Assembly (NCBI GenBank): GCA_902771635.1 | Contig: CACXXW010000006.1 | Location: 1 to 64,000 of the forward strand | Length of the DNA: 64,000 nucleotides | DNA from: an uncultured Bacteroidia bacterium | GTDB taxonomy: Bacteria; Bacteroidota; Bacteroidia; Bacteroidales; F082 | Direction: 5' to 3' | Shown: positions 7,637 through 16,757 of the stretch, in pieces | How positions within the stretch are numbered: position 1 is the first letter of the stretch | Layout of the letters: every line of letters begins with the position of its first letter | The notes under the pieces: generated by a model | The model's database searches: none | What the model saw: only the letters and a program-made list of their open reading frames with translations | What the model was told of the DNA's origin: nothing | Program-made: the position numbers and the translations under genes

Positions 7637-8881
7637 TTAATCGGTTATCTGTTGCCTAAGCATCTCATACGCCGCTATCGTGGCACGGTTGATGACATTC
7701 TCGCGGTCCTTACCGAAGTTGAAGCGTTTTGACACAACTCCTTTGGCAGAAGCCACACCAATCCACACTGTGCCGACAGGATTTTCCTCGGTTCCACCAC
7801 TTGGTCCCGCAACACCCGTAGTGGCCACGCCGAAGTCGGCTTCCATCAGGTCGCGAACACCTATAGCCATACTTTCCACTACCCCCTGACTTACGACACC
7901 GTACTTTTCAATCATCTCGGCAGGTACGCTCAGCACCTTGGTTTTCATCGGTGTAGCGTATGTGACCGCCGTCCCCTTGAACACCTCTGAACTACCTGGA
8001 ATCAATGTGATGACATGAGCAATGTTGCCGCCCGTACAACTCTCAGCAGAGGCGAAAGTCATACCTTTACTATTTAACAAATCGAAAACCGTACGCTCGA
8101 TGGGCTGGTCTTGCATGGCAAAGATATATTCGGGAATTAGAGCTACAAGTTTCGAAACTTCACAATCTAGCGTTTCGTGCAATATCCGCGCATCATCGTG
8201 CCTGCCACTCAAACGCAATCTCACCATACCGTACTGGGGAAGATAAGCCAAAGAAAGGAACTCTGGCAAGGCGTCTTCCCAATCCTTGATCCTATCGGCC
8301 AAAAACGACTCGCCGATACCCGTGGTCATTATCACGCGCTTTTCGTAAGGAACAGCATGAAAACGTTCCTTGATGCGAGGCAGCAACTCATCGGTGAAAA
8401 TGCCTTTCATCTCGAATGGTACGCCAGGCATAAAAGCGAAAACTACCCCATTCTTTTCCAGCCACATACAAGGTGCTGTGCCGTAAGTATTTGGAATATA
8501 TTGGCATGCCTTCGGCAGCATCGCTTGACTGCGGTTGCGTTCGCTCATCTGGAAACCACGACGCTTGAACAAGGAGACCACATTGTCGTAGGCCGCTTGA
8601 CAAAACTCCAATTCAGTATCGAAGAACTTGCAAACCGTAGGCTTCGTTATATCATCGGCCGTGGGACCAAGGCCTCCCGTGACTAACACAAGATCGGCAT
8701 CCATACAAGCGTTAAAGGCATCCAAGATGGCTTTTTCGGAATCGCCGACGGTCAGCGTGGATTCCAATTGAAAACCAGCCTCCGACAAATGTTCGCCAAG
8801 CCATGCCGCATTGGTGTTAATCACCTGACCAATAAGCAGTTCATCACCAATTGAGATATTCTTTATGACTATTTCTTTCAT
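7637..8881 (-). CDS. cinA: CinA family nicotinamide-nucleotide amidase / ADP-ribose pyrophosphatase
   Basis: Two-domain CinA, 414 residues. The N-terminal MoaB/MogA-like domain (about 1-170) shows SIGDELLIGQVINTNAAWLGE and LVTGGLGPTADDITK. The C-terminal PncC-like amidase (about 250-410) shows FASAESCTGGNIAHVIT, GVVSQGVVESMA and TTGVAGPSGGTEENPVGTVWIGVA. The family recycles pyridine nucleotides: NMN deamidation, with ADP-ribose hydrolysis in some members. It is single, divergent from the nucleoside phosphorylase. Confidence 0.93.
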   Translation of the reverse strand: MKEIVIKNISIGDELLIGQVINTNAAWLGEHLSEAGFQLESTLTVGDSEKAILDAFNACMDADLVLVTGGLGPTADDITKPTVCKFFDTELEFCQAAYDNVVSLFKRRGFQMSERNRSQAMLPKACQYIPNTYGTAPCMWLEKNGVVFAFMPGVPFEMKGIFTDELLPRIKERFHAVPYEKRVIMTTGIGESFLADRIKDWEDALPEFLSLAYLPQYGMVRLRLSGRHDDARILHETLDCEVSKLVALIPEYIFAMQDQPIERTVFDLLNSKGMTFASAESCTGGNIAHVITLIPGSSEVFKGTAVTYATPMKTKVLSVPAEMIEKYGVVSQGVVESMAIGVRDLMEADFGVATTGVAGPSGGTEENPVGTVWIGVASAKGVVSKRFNFGKDRENVINRATIAAYEMLRQQITD

Positions 8882-8957
8882 AGCAATCTAAATTTGCGCA
8901 AAGATAGGCCATTTTCCGGCTATTACCACGAAAAAAACGTCATTTCAAAATATTTCG

Positions 8958-8965
8958 TATCTTTG
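8958..8965 (+). promoter_or_regulatory. -7 element TATCTTTG
   Basis: TATCTTTG lies 22 bp before ATG 8988 of the nucleoside phosphorylase gene. Confidence 0.5.
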
Positions 8966-8987
8966 CAGCTTCAATAATGAAAAAGAT

Positions 8988-9869
8988 ATGAATCAACCTA
9001 TTCCCGCATCACAACTCGTCCTCAACAGCGAGGGCGCAATATACCATTTGAACCTCCATCCTGACCAATTAGCCGATGATGTCATCATGGTTGGCGACCC
9101 TGGTCGTGTCGACCTCATTGCCTCATTTTTCGACAAGATTGAGGTAAAACGTCAAAACCGTGAACTCATTACCCGCACTGGCTATTTTAACGGCAAGCGC
9201 ATCACCGCGCTCTCTACCGGCATGGGCACCGACAACCTTGACATTGTGATGAATGAACTTGATGCCTTGGCCAATATTGACCTGAAGACAAGAATGCCCA
9301 AAGAAGAGCATCGCTCACTGAATTTGATTCGTCTCGGCACTTGCGGCGCCTTGCAACCAGAAATCGAAGTAGAGGATAATTGTGTAGCGACCCGATATGC
9401 TATTGGTTTGGATGGCCTGCTCTACTTCTACGAGAAGCACAAGGAAGTAAACGAAATCGCCATGCGCGATGCCTTCATTAAACAGATGGACTATCCGAAA
9501 GACCTGCCTCTACCCTATGTCGTAGAAGGCTCAAAGGATCTCTTCGATCGCCTCGCCCAAGGTTATTATCAAGGCGTAACCGCCACAGCACCTGGATTCT
9601 ACGGACCACAAGGCCGCACCTTAAGGATGCACCTCTCCTATCCAGAAAACAATCGTAAGATTGAGGCCTTCGAATACCAAGGCTGGCGCGTATGCAACTT
9701 CGAGATGGAGTCATCGGCACTCTACGGACTCGGAAAGATGATGGGGCATAACTGCCTGACCATTTGCGTGGTTGTAGCCAACCGCGTAACCGAAAAGTTT
9801 GCCACCGACTACCATCCATATGTGAAAAATTTAGTTATTAGAACCTTGGAAAGGCTCTCGACAAAATGA
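8988..9869 (+). CDS. Nucleoside phosphorylase (uridine phosphorylase-like)
   Basis: Phosphorolyses nucleosides to base and ribose-1-phosphate in the cytosol. The 293-residue protein contains VIMVGDPGRVDLIASFFD (phosphate-binding start of the PNP/UDP family), ITALSTGMGTDNLDIVMNEL, LIRLGTCGALQPEIEV, and VCNFEMESSALYGLGKMMGH with the ribose-binding ME(S/T) motif. The family is sure; specificity for uridine versus purines is not. Monocistronic, with its own -7 element. Confidence 0.88.
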   Translation: MNQPIPASQLVLNSEGAIYHLNLHPDQLADDVIMVGDPGRVDLIASFFDKIEVKRQNRELITRTGYFNGKRITALSTGMGTDNLDIVMNELDALANIDLKTRMPKEEHRSLNLIRLGTCGALQPEIEVEDNCVATRYAIGLDGLLYFYEKHKEVNEIAMRDAFIKQMDYPKDLPLPYVVEGSKDLFDRLAQGYYQGVTATAPGFYGPQGRTLRMHLSYPENNRKIEAFEYQGWRVCNFEMESSALYGLGKMMGHNCLTICVVVANRVTEKFATDYHPYVKNLVIRTLERLSTK

Positions 9870-9940
9870 TTGTTTATAATTTTGTTGATAAAAAAGTACA
9901 TTTTTTTACTCATTATTAAATAGGTATGGAAAAAAATGCC

Positions 9941-9948
9941 TATTTTTG
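9941..9948 (+). promoter_or_regulatory. -7 element TATTTTTG
   Basis: TATTTTTG 65 bp before the OmpA-family ATG at 10013. Confidence 0.45.
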
Positions 9949-10012
9949 CAGCCGATTTAGAGTATTCGCAAATTAGATAAATGATAAATAACAAAATAGA
10001 TCTACAAAAACT

Positions 10013-11272
10013 ATGAAAAAGGTATTTTTAACAATGATTGCTATCCTAGCCATTTCAACTTCAGTGATGGCCGATGGTCATGTGGATTCAGTTCGTTACC
10101 TAACGACTAAAGCTTGGAAGAACTGGTTCGTTTCTGCCGAAGGCACTATTGACTGGTGGCAAGGCTCTGACATGAATCCCAAAGGCAATTACACAGCAGT
10201 TCAGTGGGGGAAACCTTCATTTGGCGCTGGTCTCAGCGTGGGCAAATGGCTCAACCATAACCTTGGTCTCCGTCTTTCATACGACGTGAATGGTGGCAAG
10301 AGTTACATTGATAATTACTATCCCAACCGTGAGCATTTGTTTGGCTTCCTCTATGATGACAAAACAAATCCGGATGAAAACGGCTACTACACCACGTCGT
10401 TCATCTATCATGATGCACACTTTGATTTGTTGTTCAGCCCCATCGATTTCTTCCAAGGCTATTACAACCCTGAAAGAATCTGGACACCTGTTCTCTACGT
10501 TGGCATGGGTGCTGCCTGTGTCAGCGAAAACATCTTAATCAACCCCACTTTCATTCAAAATGTCCAACACAGAAAGCATGACATCGAACAAAAAGGTCTC
10601 AATTTCGAATTCTCTTTCAACGCAGGCTTGTTGAACAATTTCCGTGTGAGCGACCATCTTGACCTCAGCTTAGCCTTCAAATGGTCGGCCCAAGAATGGC
10701 ACATTGATTCGTGGTATTATGAGGCTGGTGGTATGCCCAACGATCATGGCCTTGCTTTCTTTTCCGATGACATCCGTCCTAAGAGAGCTGACAATAACTA
10801 CTCCGTGGGTGTTGGCCTCATCTACTACTTCAGCAGAGAGTACGACCTGCCTATTGACTGCTGCAAAGAAATGGAAATCATCCCACAGAAGCTCGACACT
10901 ATCGTGAAATTCGTCAACGTTCAGGCCGAAGAAATGGAAAGCTATCCCTTCTCCATCTTCTTCAACCGCGACTCGTATGAGCTGATGTCGAGAAGAGACA
11001 TCGTCAACTTGAGAGAAATCGCCAAGGTGGCTATGGATAACGGCTACAAGATCCGTCTGACTGGTTCTTGCGACAGCGCCACACACACGCCGTCATACAA
11101 CCAGACCCTTTCAGAGAACCGCTGCAACAAGATCAAGATCGAACTCCTTGAATTAGGATTCCCGGCAGATCAAATCATCATCGAACCCATCGGTGGCGTG
11201 AAGCACCTCGACCCGACGGAATATGACCGCCGCGTGCTGGTCCAGCTGGTCAAGGAAGCTCCGCAAGAATAA
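10013..11272 (+). CDS. OmpA family outer-membrane protein
   Basis: Secreted protein of 419 residues. A signal peptide (first ~21 residues, cleavage after VMADG region) is followed by a beta-barrel-like N-terminal domain rich in aromatic strands (to about residue 285). A C-terminal OmpA/MotB peptidoglycan-binding domain begins near FSIFFNRDSYELMSRRDIVNLREIAK and includes SENRCNKIKIELLELGFPADQI and EYDRRVLVQL. It probably tethers the outer membrane to peptidoglycan. Monocistronic, ending at a hairpin terminator 29 bp downstream. Confidence 0.85.
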   Translation: MKKVFLTMIAILAISTSVMADGHVDSVRYLTTKAWKNWFVSAEGTIDWWQGSDMNPKGNYTAVQWGKPSFGAGLSVGKWLNHNLGLRLSYDVNGGKSYIDNYYPNREHLFGFLYDDKTNPDENGYYTTSFIYHDAHFDLLFSPIDFFQGYYNPERIWTPVLYVGMGAACVSENILINPTFIQNVQHRKHDIEQKGLNFEFSFNAGLLNNFRVSDHLDLSLAFKWSAQEWHIDSWYYEAGGMPNDHGLAFFSDDIRPKRADNNYSVGVGLIYYFSREYDLPIDCCKEMEIIPQKLDTIVKFVNVQAEEMESYPFSIFFNRDSYELMSRRDIVNLREIAKVAMDNGYKIRLTGSCDSATHTPSYNQTLSENRCNKIKIELLELGFPADQIIIEPIGGVKHLDPTEYDRRVLVQLVKEAPQE

Positions 11273-11300
11273 GCCAGTCTTACAACACTAATACAAGAAA

Positions 11301-11327
11301 GCCTGACGGAATCCCGCCAGGCTTTTT
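11301..11327 (+). terminator. Rho-independent terminator after the OmpA gene
   Basis: GCCTGaCGG - AATC - CCGcCAGGC followed by TTTTT; one mismatch in the stem. Confidence 0.75.
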
Positions 11328-11349
11328 CATTTGTATCGGCAAAAGAATC

Positions 11350-12042
11350 TCAATGCATTACGCCGACCTCAATGCCAATATAGTTGTTACGCAAAATGCT
11401 ACCAGTTTGCTTCTCCAATGCGTTGACAAAAGCGTTGGAAAAAGCATGGTCGAAAGTCAGCTGGGCAAAAATCGACAAATTCCTGTTAATCTCGTATTCG
11501 GCACCCAATCCGAAAATCATCGAGAGCTGCAACGGGCGATATTGATTGGTGCAATCTACATAATACTGCGCTTCATAGGAAGTCCAATAAAAAGAATAAC
11601 TATCCTTGCCATAGTCCTTGCAATTGAGGCTAAAGCCAGCTCCTGCTTCAGCATAAGCCTTGAACGAATCCACGACATCTACTCTGAATTTAGCTTTCAG
11701 TGGAATTTCAATGTTGGTTGCATTCAACCGACGCGACACCGAAATGTTGGTCTCCTCCAGAAAATCTTCGGCACGTCTGTAATCAATAAAAGTGTACTTC
11801 AACCGAAGGAGATTAAAGTTCACTCCCGAAGAAACCGCAACATTGTCCGTAAAATAATAGTCACAGACCAAACCCAAGTTGCCACCCAACCTTATACCGT
11901 CATTGGTGGCGGCGGTAGAACCCGAACTTGCCCAGTCAATGGTAGGCCCCAACTTGATGCCAAGCCTGACATTTCCCGGTTGAGCATTGGCACCTACAAA
12001 AACAGCAGATACCATACTGATAATCAACAATATTTTTCTCAT
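11350..12042 (-). CDS. Outer-membrane beta-barrel (PorT-like) protein
   Basis: Small secreted barrel of 230 residues with a signal peptide (MRKILLIISMVSAVFVGANAQ). The alternating strands NVRLGIKLGPTIDW, RLGGNLGLVCDYYFTDNVAVSSGVNFNLL, IEIPLKAKFRV, FGLGAEYEINRNLSIFAQLTFDHAF match the outer-membrane-protein beta-barrel family that includes PorT. PorT itself is a T9SS component; this protein is a paralogue of the one at 12956-13705 and may simply be a small porin. No terminal Phe anchor is visible. Confidence 0.78.
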   Translation of the reverse strand: MRKILLIISMVSAVFVGANAQPGNVRLGIKLGPTIDWASSGSTAATNDGIRLGGNLGLVCDYYFTDNVAVSSGVNFNLLRLKYTFIDYRRAEDFLEETNISVSRRLNATNIEIPLKAKFRVDVVDSFKAYAEAGAGFSLNCKDYGKDSYSFYWTSYEAQYYVDCTNQYRPLQLSMIFGLGAEYEINRNLSIFAQLTFDHAFSNAFVNALEKQTGSILRNNYIGIEVGVMH

Positions 12043-12062
12043 AATAACAAATTTTAGACCTA

Positions 12063-12070
12063 CAAAGATA
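12063..12070 (-). promoter_or_regulatory. -7 element TATCTTTG (minus)
   Basis: Minus-strand TATCTTTG 21 bp before ATG 12042; forms a divergent pair with the plus element at 12112. Confidence 0.5.
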
Positions 12071-12111
12071 ATTATTTTACCGATATTTCCCTAAAATCCG
12101 AAAATGATTCT

Positions 12112-12119
12112 TAATTTTG
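12112..12119 (+). promoter_or_regulatory. -7 element TAATTTTG (plus)
   Basis: TAATTTTG 40 bp before ATG 12159. An alternative upstream in-frame TTG at 12132 would leave almost no leader and adds no signal-like residues. Confidence 0.5.
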
Positions 12120-12158
12120 TCGCCAAATTGATTGTATCATTCACTAAATCACATCAAA

Positions 12159-12878
12159 ATGAAAAAGACGTTTTTACTGATTGCAGCCCTGTTGATGATG
12201 GGCAGCGCAGCATTCGCTGGCGGCGGCTTCGATCTCGCCATCGGCCCGAAAGTCGGTTACCAGACCGCAAAACTCTCCTATCAGAAAGCCGACATCAAGT
12301 CAAGCTTCTCCAACCATTTCACTGCTGGCCTCTTTGGTCGTGTGACCATCGGCAGACTCTATGTGCAACCTGAAGTGTTGTATTTCAAGACCTCCAACAT
12401 CTTCGAAGGACATGTCACTGGCGTGCAAAGCGACAATCTGTTCAACCTTCCTACGGGTGCCAATGTGAACTTAACGTTGAACCAAATGAACCTTCAAGTA
12501 CCTATTATGGTTGGCGTCAATATCCTTGACCTCGACCTCGTCACTCTGCGTGCCCAAGCCGGCCCTACCGCCAACTTTGTCCTAAAGTCACAGACTATCT
12601 ATGACAAAACCTACACCCTTGATGGTCAACAAAGCGAAATAGCAAACACAACTACCGACCAGGATTTCGACACTAAAGCCATCTCTTGGGGTATTCAAGC
12701 TGGTCTTGGTGTTGACGTGTTAAAGCGCATTACTCTTGACATCAACTACAACTTTGGATTGAGCAAGATGTTTGATGCTCTTAACCAGACTACCCTTGGC
12801 GAAACCTTCGATTTCAGCAACATTGACAACACCAAACAGAACACATTCATGGTGACTTTGGGCATCAAGCTGCTCTAA
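12159..12878 (+). CDS. Outer-membrane beta-barrel protein
   Basis: Secreted barrel of 239 residues. ATG 12159 is chosen because it begins a clean signal peptide (MKKTFLLIAALLMMGSAAFAGG). Later strands such as FDLAIGPKVGYQTAKLSY, TAGLFGRVTIGRLYVQPEVLYF, LQVPIMVGVNILDL and the end NTFMVTLGIKLL fit the PorT-like/OMP beta-barrel domain family. It is divergent from the gene at 11350 and convergent with the paralogous barrel at 12956. Ligand unknown. Confidence 0.78.
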   Translation: MKKTFLLIAALLMMGSAAFAGGGFDLAIGPKVGYQTAKLSYQKADIKSSFSNHFTAGLFGRVTIGRLYVQPEVLYFKTSNIFEGHVTGVQSDNLFNLPTGANVNLTLNQMNLQVPIMVGVNILDLDLVTLRAQAGPTANFVLKSQTIYDKTYTLDGQQSEIANTTTDQDFDTKAISWGIQAGLGVDVLKRITLDINYNFGLSKMFDALNQTTLGETFDFSNIDNTKQNTFMVTLGIKLL

Positions 12879-12906
12879 TTCACACAGTAACAATTATAAA
12901 ATGAAA

Positions 12907-12935
12907 GGGAGCGACTCGTTGAGTCGCTCCCTTTT
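12907..12935. terminator. Bidirectional terminator hairpin
   Basis: GGGAGCGACTC - GTT - GAGTCGCTCCC followed by TTTT, between two convergent barrel genes. Confidence 0.75.
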
Positions 12936-12955
12936 GGTTTGATAAAACTGACGGT

Positions 12956-13705
12956 TTAGAAGAAGATGCCAACTTCGATACCGATACGGTTTTGCAAAAC
13001 ATTCAACTTGAGATCACGTTCACCCAAGTCCTTGTTACCTGCATAGTACTTCTCGTAATTAGAAGTTACCAAAGCACCTCTGCTAATGCTGTTCAGGAAG
13101 TCGTGGGAGAAATAGATACCGGCGAAAACACGGGTCGTCTCCAACAATGTGTATTCTGCACCAGCACCAATACGCAACGAGGCATGGAAGGGGTTGTACT
13201 CTCCATCAGTGGCTCTGTATGCATCATCTTTAAGGCCTCCCAAAGAGAAAGAATCCATTACCTTTACGCGTTGAGTGTAGCCAAATGCGCCACCCACTTG
13301 GGCATAAGCACGAAGCGGAAGGTTGCCAAGTTCAGGGGTAACCAATTTCAGCATCAACGGGATTTCATAGATAGTGGTCTTGAACTTTCTATCAACAGTA
13401 CCCAATTGAAAATCATTGATAGTGTCGACACTCACGTTGCGCTTGTCATCGAATGTATACTGACCATTTACAAAGTCAACATTAACACCCGTAACAATGG
13501 CATAGTTTTCAGCGAAATAGTACTCAGCGACAAGACCGACATCAAAACCAGTCTTTGTACGTTGATTGATGGCAGCACCCGTTTTTGAACCAGTCCAGTC
13601 AAAGCTAGGACCTACCTTAAAGCCAAAGGAAAAACCTTTGTACTGTGCTGACGCGGTCAGCGACATGGCCAACAAAAGGCCAACAATAAGTAAACTTTTC
13701 TTCAT
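12956..13705 (-). CDS. Outer-membrane beta-barrel (PorT-like) protein
   Basis: Secreted barrel of 249 residues with signal peptide MKKSLLIVGLLLAMSLTASAQ. Strands KGFSFGFKVGPSFDWTGSK, GFDVGLVAEYYFAENYAIVTGVNVDFV, TIYEIPLMLKLVT, LRIGAGAEYTLLETTRVFAGIYFSHDFLNSI, ending VLQNRIGIEVGIFF with the aromatic C-terminus favoured by the barrel assembly machinery. It aligns by eye along its length with the protein at 11350-12042, so the two are paralogues. Confidence 0.8.
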   Translation of the reverse strand: MKKSLLIVGLLLAMSLTASAQYKGFSFGFKVGPSFDWTGSKTGAAINQRTKTGFDVGLVAEYYFAENYAIVTGVNVDFVNGQYTFDDKRNVSVDTINDFQLGTVDRKFKTTIYEIPLMLKLVTPELGNLPLRAYAQVGGAFGYTQRVKVMDSFSLGGLKDDAYRATDGEYNPFHASLRIGAGAEYTLLETTRVFAGIYFSHDFLNSISRGALVTSNYEKYYAGNKDLGERDLKLNVLQNRIGIEVGIFF

Positions 13706-13805
13706 TTGATTATAGATTTAGGTTAGTATTTTACTTCGTTGAAATGCTCCGCATTGACTAACGTCGAAACTTCGATTTCGGCGTAGCCAATTTTCAATTT
13801 GGGGA

Positions 13806-13813
13806 CAAAAGTA
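13806..13813 (-). promoter_or_regulatory. -7 element TACTTTTG (minus)
   Basis: Minus-strand TACTTTTG about 100 bp before ATG 13705, giving a leader of about 95 nt in which I see no riboswitch. Confidence 0.45.
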
Positions 13814-13853
13814 GTCTTTTTTTTTATTGTGTGCATAAATCATGGAAATTTTC

Positions 13854-13861
13854 TACCTTTG
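13854..13861 (+). promoter_or_regulatory. -7 element TACCTTTG (plus), fixes downstream start
   Basis: TACCTTTG 29 bp before ATG 13890. An in-frame ATG at 13842 lies upstream of this element and cannot be on its transcript. Confidence 0.5.
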
Positions 13862-13889
13862 TAGGACTAAAAAGCAACACTTTATCATA

Positions 13890-15182
13890 ATGAATAACAC
13901 TATTCCCAACCGACTTTTCAGCAGAAATAGAGCCAACTTTGCGGCACAACTGCCCCAAAATTCAGTGGCAGTGTTCACCGCCAACGAAGCCATGCCACGC
14001 AATGGCGACGAGTTCTACCCTTTCAGACAACAATCGGATTTCTTCTACCTTACTGGCATCAACGAAGAGAATGCCTATCTCATCATTGCACCTGACTATC
14101 CAGATGAATCCATGCGAGAAATCCTCTTCATAGAGCCATACGACGAAGTGAAAGCCACCTGGCAAGGCGAGATGCTCGACAACGCACATGCCTCCGAGCT
14201 CTCAGGCATAAAAACCATCAAAGGCAGCGACGCTTTCTGGATGACATTGAACGACATTGTTTTTTCGGGTTATGGCGACACCATTTTCTTGAATAGCTAC
14301 GAATATCCGAAATATGAATGTGCCGTAGAGACCATTCAAAAACGCTTTGTCAAAAGAGTCAAAGAGTTGTACCCGATGCACAACTATGGTCGCTCCGCCC
14401 CGATTCTCAATGCCTTGCGCATGAAAAAGTCGGAGGATGAGATTGCCATTACGCAGCAAGCCTGCAACATCACTGCGAAAGCCTTCCGCCGCTGCTTGGA
14501 TACCGTGAAACCTGGCATGTATGAATTTGAAGTGCAGGCAGAAATCGAATACATCTTCAAGCAGAACAATGCCACAGGCCATGCCTACGCGCCCATCATC
14601 GCAGGAGGCAAGAACGGATGTTGCTTGCATTACTCCAAGAACCAAAGTCTGCTCAACGACGGTGACCTGCTGCTCTTCGACATCGGCTGTGAGCTGAAGA
14701 ACTACTCCTCTGACCTCAGTCGCACCATTCCAATCAACGGAAAGTTTACTCCGCGACAGGCTGATTGCTACAACGCCGTGCTCCGCGTGATGAAAGAAAT
14801 CACCAAGCTCTACCGCCCTGGTGGCACCATCAACGAAATCAACGAGACCACCCACCGCCTGATGGAACAGGAAATGATCAAGCTCGGTCTCTTCACCGCT
14901 GAAGATGTGAAGAACCAAGACCCCGAAAAGCCTCTGGAACGCAAATACCTGATGCACGGCATGTCGCATCACATCGGCCTCGACGTGCACGACAGCATCG
15001 ACAAGTTCAAACCTTTTGAACCAGGCATGATACTCACCTGCGAACCAGGTATCTACATCCGCGCAGAAGGTATCGGCATCCGCATCGAGAACGACTTGCT
15101 CATCACAGAAGGTAATCCCATCAACCTATTTGAAGGTCTGCCAACGGAAATCGAAGAGATTGAGGCGGCAATGAAAAAATGA
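13890..15182 (+). CDS. Xaa-Pro aminopeptidase, M24 family
   Basis: Metallo-aminopeptidase that removes N-terminal residues before proline. About 430 residues with an N-terminal creatinase-like domain (AMPRNGDEFYPFRQQSDFFYLTGI) and a C-terminal pita-bread domain. Metal ligands are visible: LLLFDIGCELKNYSSDLSRTIP (two Asp), HGMSHHIGLDVHD (His), TCEPGIYI and IRIENDLLIT (two Glu). Start 13890 is set by the promoter at 13854. It is followed after a repeat-filled 117-bp gap by a second M24 gene on the same strand. Confidence 0.92.
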   Translation: MNNTIPNRLFSRNRANFAAQLPQNSVAVFTANEAMPRNGDEFYPFRQQSDFFYLTGINEENAYLIIAPDYPDESMREILFIEPYDEVKATWQGEMLDNAHASELSGIKTIKGSDAFWMTLNDIVFSGYGDTIFLNSYEYPKYECAVETIQKRFVKRVKELYPMHNYGRSAPILNALRMKKSEDEIAITQQACNITAKAFRRCLDTVKPGMYEFEVQAEIEYIFKQNNATGHAYAPIIAGGKNGCCLHYSKNQSLLNDGDLLLFDIGCELKNYSSDLSRTIPINGKFTPRQADCYNAVLRVMKEITKLYRPGGTINEINETTHRLMEQEMIKLGLFTAEDVKNQDPEKPLERKYLMHGMSHHIGLDVHDSIDKFKPFEPGMILTCEPGIYIRAEGIGIRIENDLLITEGNPINLFEGLPTEIEEIEAAMKK

Positions 15183-15197
15183 TTATTTTTGCATTTT

Positions 15198-15269
15198 TGT
15201 AGAGACGCATTGAATGCGTCTCAAATCAAACCCATATTCCATTGAGACGCAATCATTGCGTCTCTACAA
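15198..15269. repeat. Composite of two GAGACGC palindromes, family A
   Basis: Two short perfect palindromes (GAGACGCATT-G-AATGCGTCTC and GAGACGCAAT-C-ATTGCGTCTC) face each other 16 bp apart, and the outer arms TGTAGAGACGCA/TGCGTCTCTACA pair over the whole 72 bp. It fills the gap between the two M24 genes and belongs to the GTAGAGACG repeat family of this window. Confidence 0.85.
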
Positions 15270-15299
15270 ATACGGAATCAACAACAAAAACAAACCAAT

Positions 15300-16721
15300 A
15301 TGTTCAATAAAGACGTTTACAGTGGCCGTCGTGCCACATTGAAAAAAATGATCTCGAAGGGCATCGCCTTCTTCCCTGCCAACAATGAAGCGCCCTTCAA
15401 CTATCCCGACAACACCTACATCTACCGTCAGGACAGCAATTTCTCCTATTTCTTTGGCCTCAACCATCCCGATCTGGTCGGTGTCATCGACTTTGAGACG
15501 GGCGAGGAAATCCTCTTTGGTGTGGAGGTCACCATCGACGATGTGATTTGGTGCGGCCCCCTGCCCTCGCTGAAGGAACAAGGCGACTGCATCGGCATCA
15601 CCGATTGCCGTGACTTCAACAAGTTTGGTGAATATCTGCAACAAGCTATCGCCAAAGGTCGCCAGATTCACATACTGCCCACCTATCGTGCCGACACGAA
15701 GATTCAATGCGCCGAATGGTTAGGCTGTAATATTAATAATGTGTCGGACTATGTCAGCCTTGAGCTTATCAAGGCCGTCATTGCCATGCGCGAGGTGAAG
15801 AGCGAGCTTGAAATCGCAGAGATGGAACGCGCCGCCAACACTGCCTATTACATGCACACCACCGCCATGAAGATGTGTAAGCCTGGCATGATCGAGCAAG
15901 AGATTGCCGGAGTGGTGGAAGGTCTGTCGCTGTCAGGCGGCGGCCCTGTGTCATTCCCCGTCATCCTCAGCGTGGATGGTCAAACATTGCACAACCATGG
16001 TCACCACAATGTGCTGAAGGAAGGCCGCATGATGGTCTGCGATGCCGGTGCCGAGACGGAGAACTACTACGCCTCCGACTTCACTCGTACCACCCCTGTG
16101 GGTGGCGTGTTCAACCAACGCCAGCGCGAGATTTATGAAATCGTGCTTGCCGCCAACCAAGCCGTTGCCGCCAACACGCGTCCCTACATGCCTTATATGG
16201 TGATGCACACCCTCGCCTGCCGCACTTTGATTGAAGGCTTGAAAGGCGTCGGTTTGATGAAAGGTGACACAGAAGAGGCACTGATGAATGGTGCCCATTG
16301 GCTCTTCATGCCTCATGGCCTAGGCCACATGCTCGGCATGGACGTGCACGACATGGAAGGCCTCGGCGAGACCTATGTGGGCTATGATGACATCACACCG
16401 CGCTCCACCAAGTTGGGTTTCAGCGGCTTGCGTTGCGGCAAGACCCTGAAACCAGGCTTTGTGGTCACCGATGAACCGGGCATCTACTTCATCCCCACCC
16501 TCATCGACATGTGGAAGGCCGAAGGCAAGTTCAAGGAGTTCATCAACTACGAAAAGCTGGAGACTTACAAGGACTTCGGTGGCATTCGTATTGAAGACGA
16601 CTTGCTCATCACCGAAGACGGCTGCCGCATCCTTGGACGGCCGATCCCAAAGACCGTCGCCGAGGTCGAGGACATGTGTGCCCAAGGCCGCGAATGGATC
16701 AAGATGACAGCGATGTATTAA
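15300..16721 (+). CDS. Xaa-Pro aminopeptidase, M24 family
   Basis: Second, distinct M24 peptidase, 473 residues. N-terminal domain: FFPANNEAPFNYPDNTYIYRQDSNFSYFFGL. Catalytic domain ligands: MVCDAGAETENYYASDFTRTTPV (two Asp), HGLGHMLGMDVHDME (His), TDEPGIYFIP and IRIEDDLLITED (two Glu). It is clearly diverged from the gene just upstream, so this is a pair of related enzymes rather than a recent duplication. It probably processes peptides in amino-acid fermentation. It ends exactly at a strong bidirectional terminator. Confidence 0.92.
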   Translation: MFNKDVYSGRRATLKKMISKGIAFFPANNEAPFNYPDNTYIYRQDSNFSYFFGLNHPDLVGVIDFETGEEILFGVEVTIDDVIWCGPLPSLKEQGDCIGITDCRDFNKFGEYLQQAIAKGRQIHILPTYRADTKIQCAEWLGCNINNVSDYVSLELIKAVIAMREVKSELEIAEMERAANTAYYMHTTAMKMCKPGMIEQEIAGVVEGLSLSGGGPVSFPVILSVDGQTLHNHGHHNVLKEGRMMVCDAGAETENYYASDFTRTTPVGGVFNQRQREIYEIVLAANQAVAANTRPYMPYMVMHTLACRTLIEGLKGVGLMKGDTEEALMNGAHWLFMPHGLGHMLGMDVHDMEGLGETYVGYDDITPRSTKLGFSGLRCGKTLKPGFVVTDEPGIYFIPTLIDMWKAEGKFKEFINYEKLETYKDFGGIRIEDDLLITEDGCRILGRPIPKTVAEVEDMCAQGREWIKMTAMY

Positions 16722-16757
16722 ACGAAAAAAGCGAGGCGTTGCCTCGCTTTTTTCGTT
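16721..16757. terminator. Bidirectional terminator
   Basis: AACGAAAAAAGCGAGGC-GTT-GCCTCGCTTTTTTCGTT, with A/T tracts on both sides, between convergent M24 and TonB-receptor genes. Confidence 0.85.
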
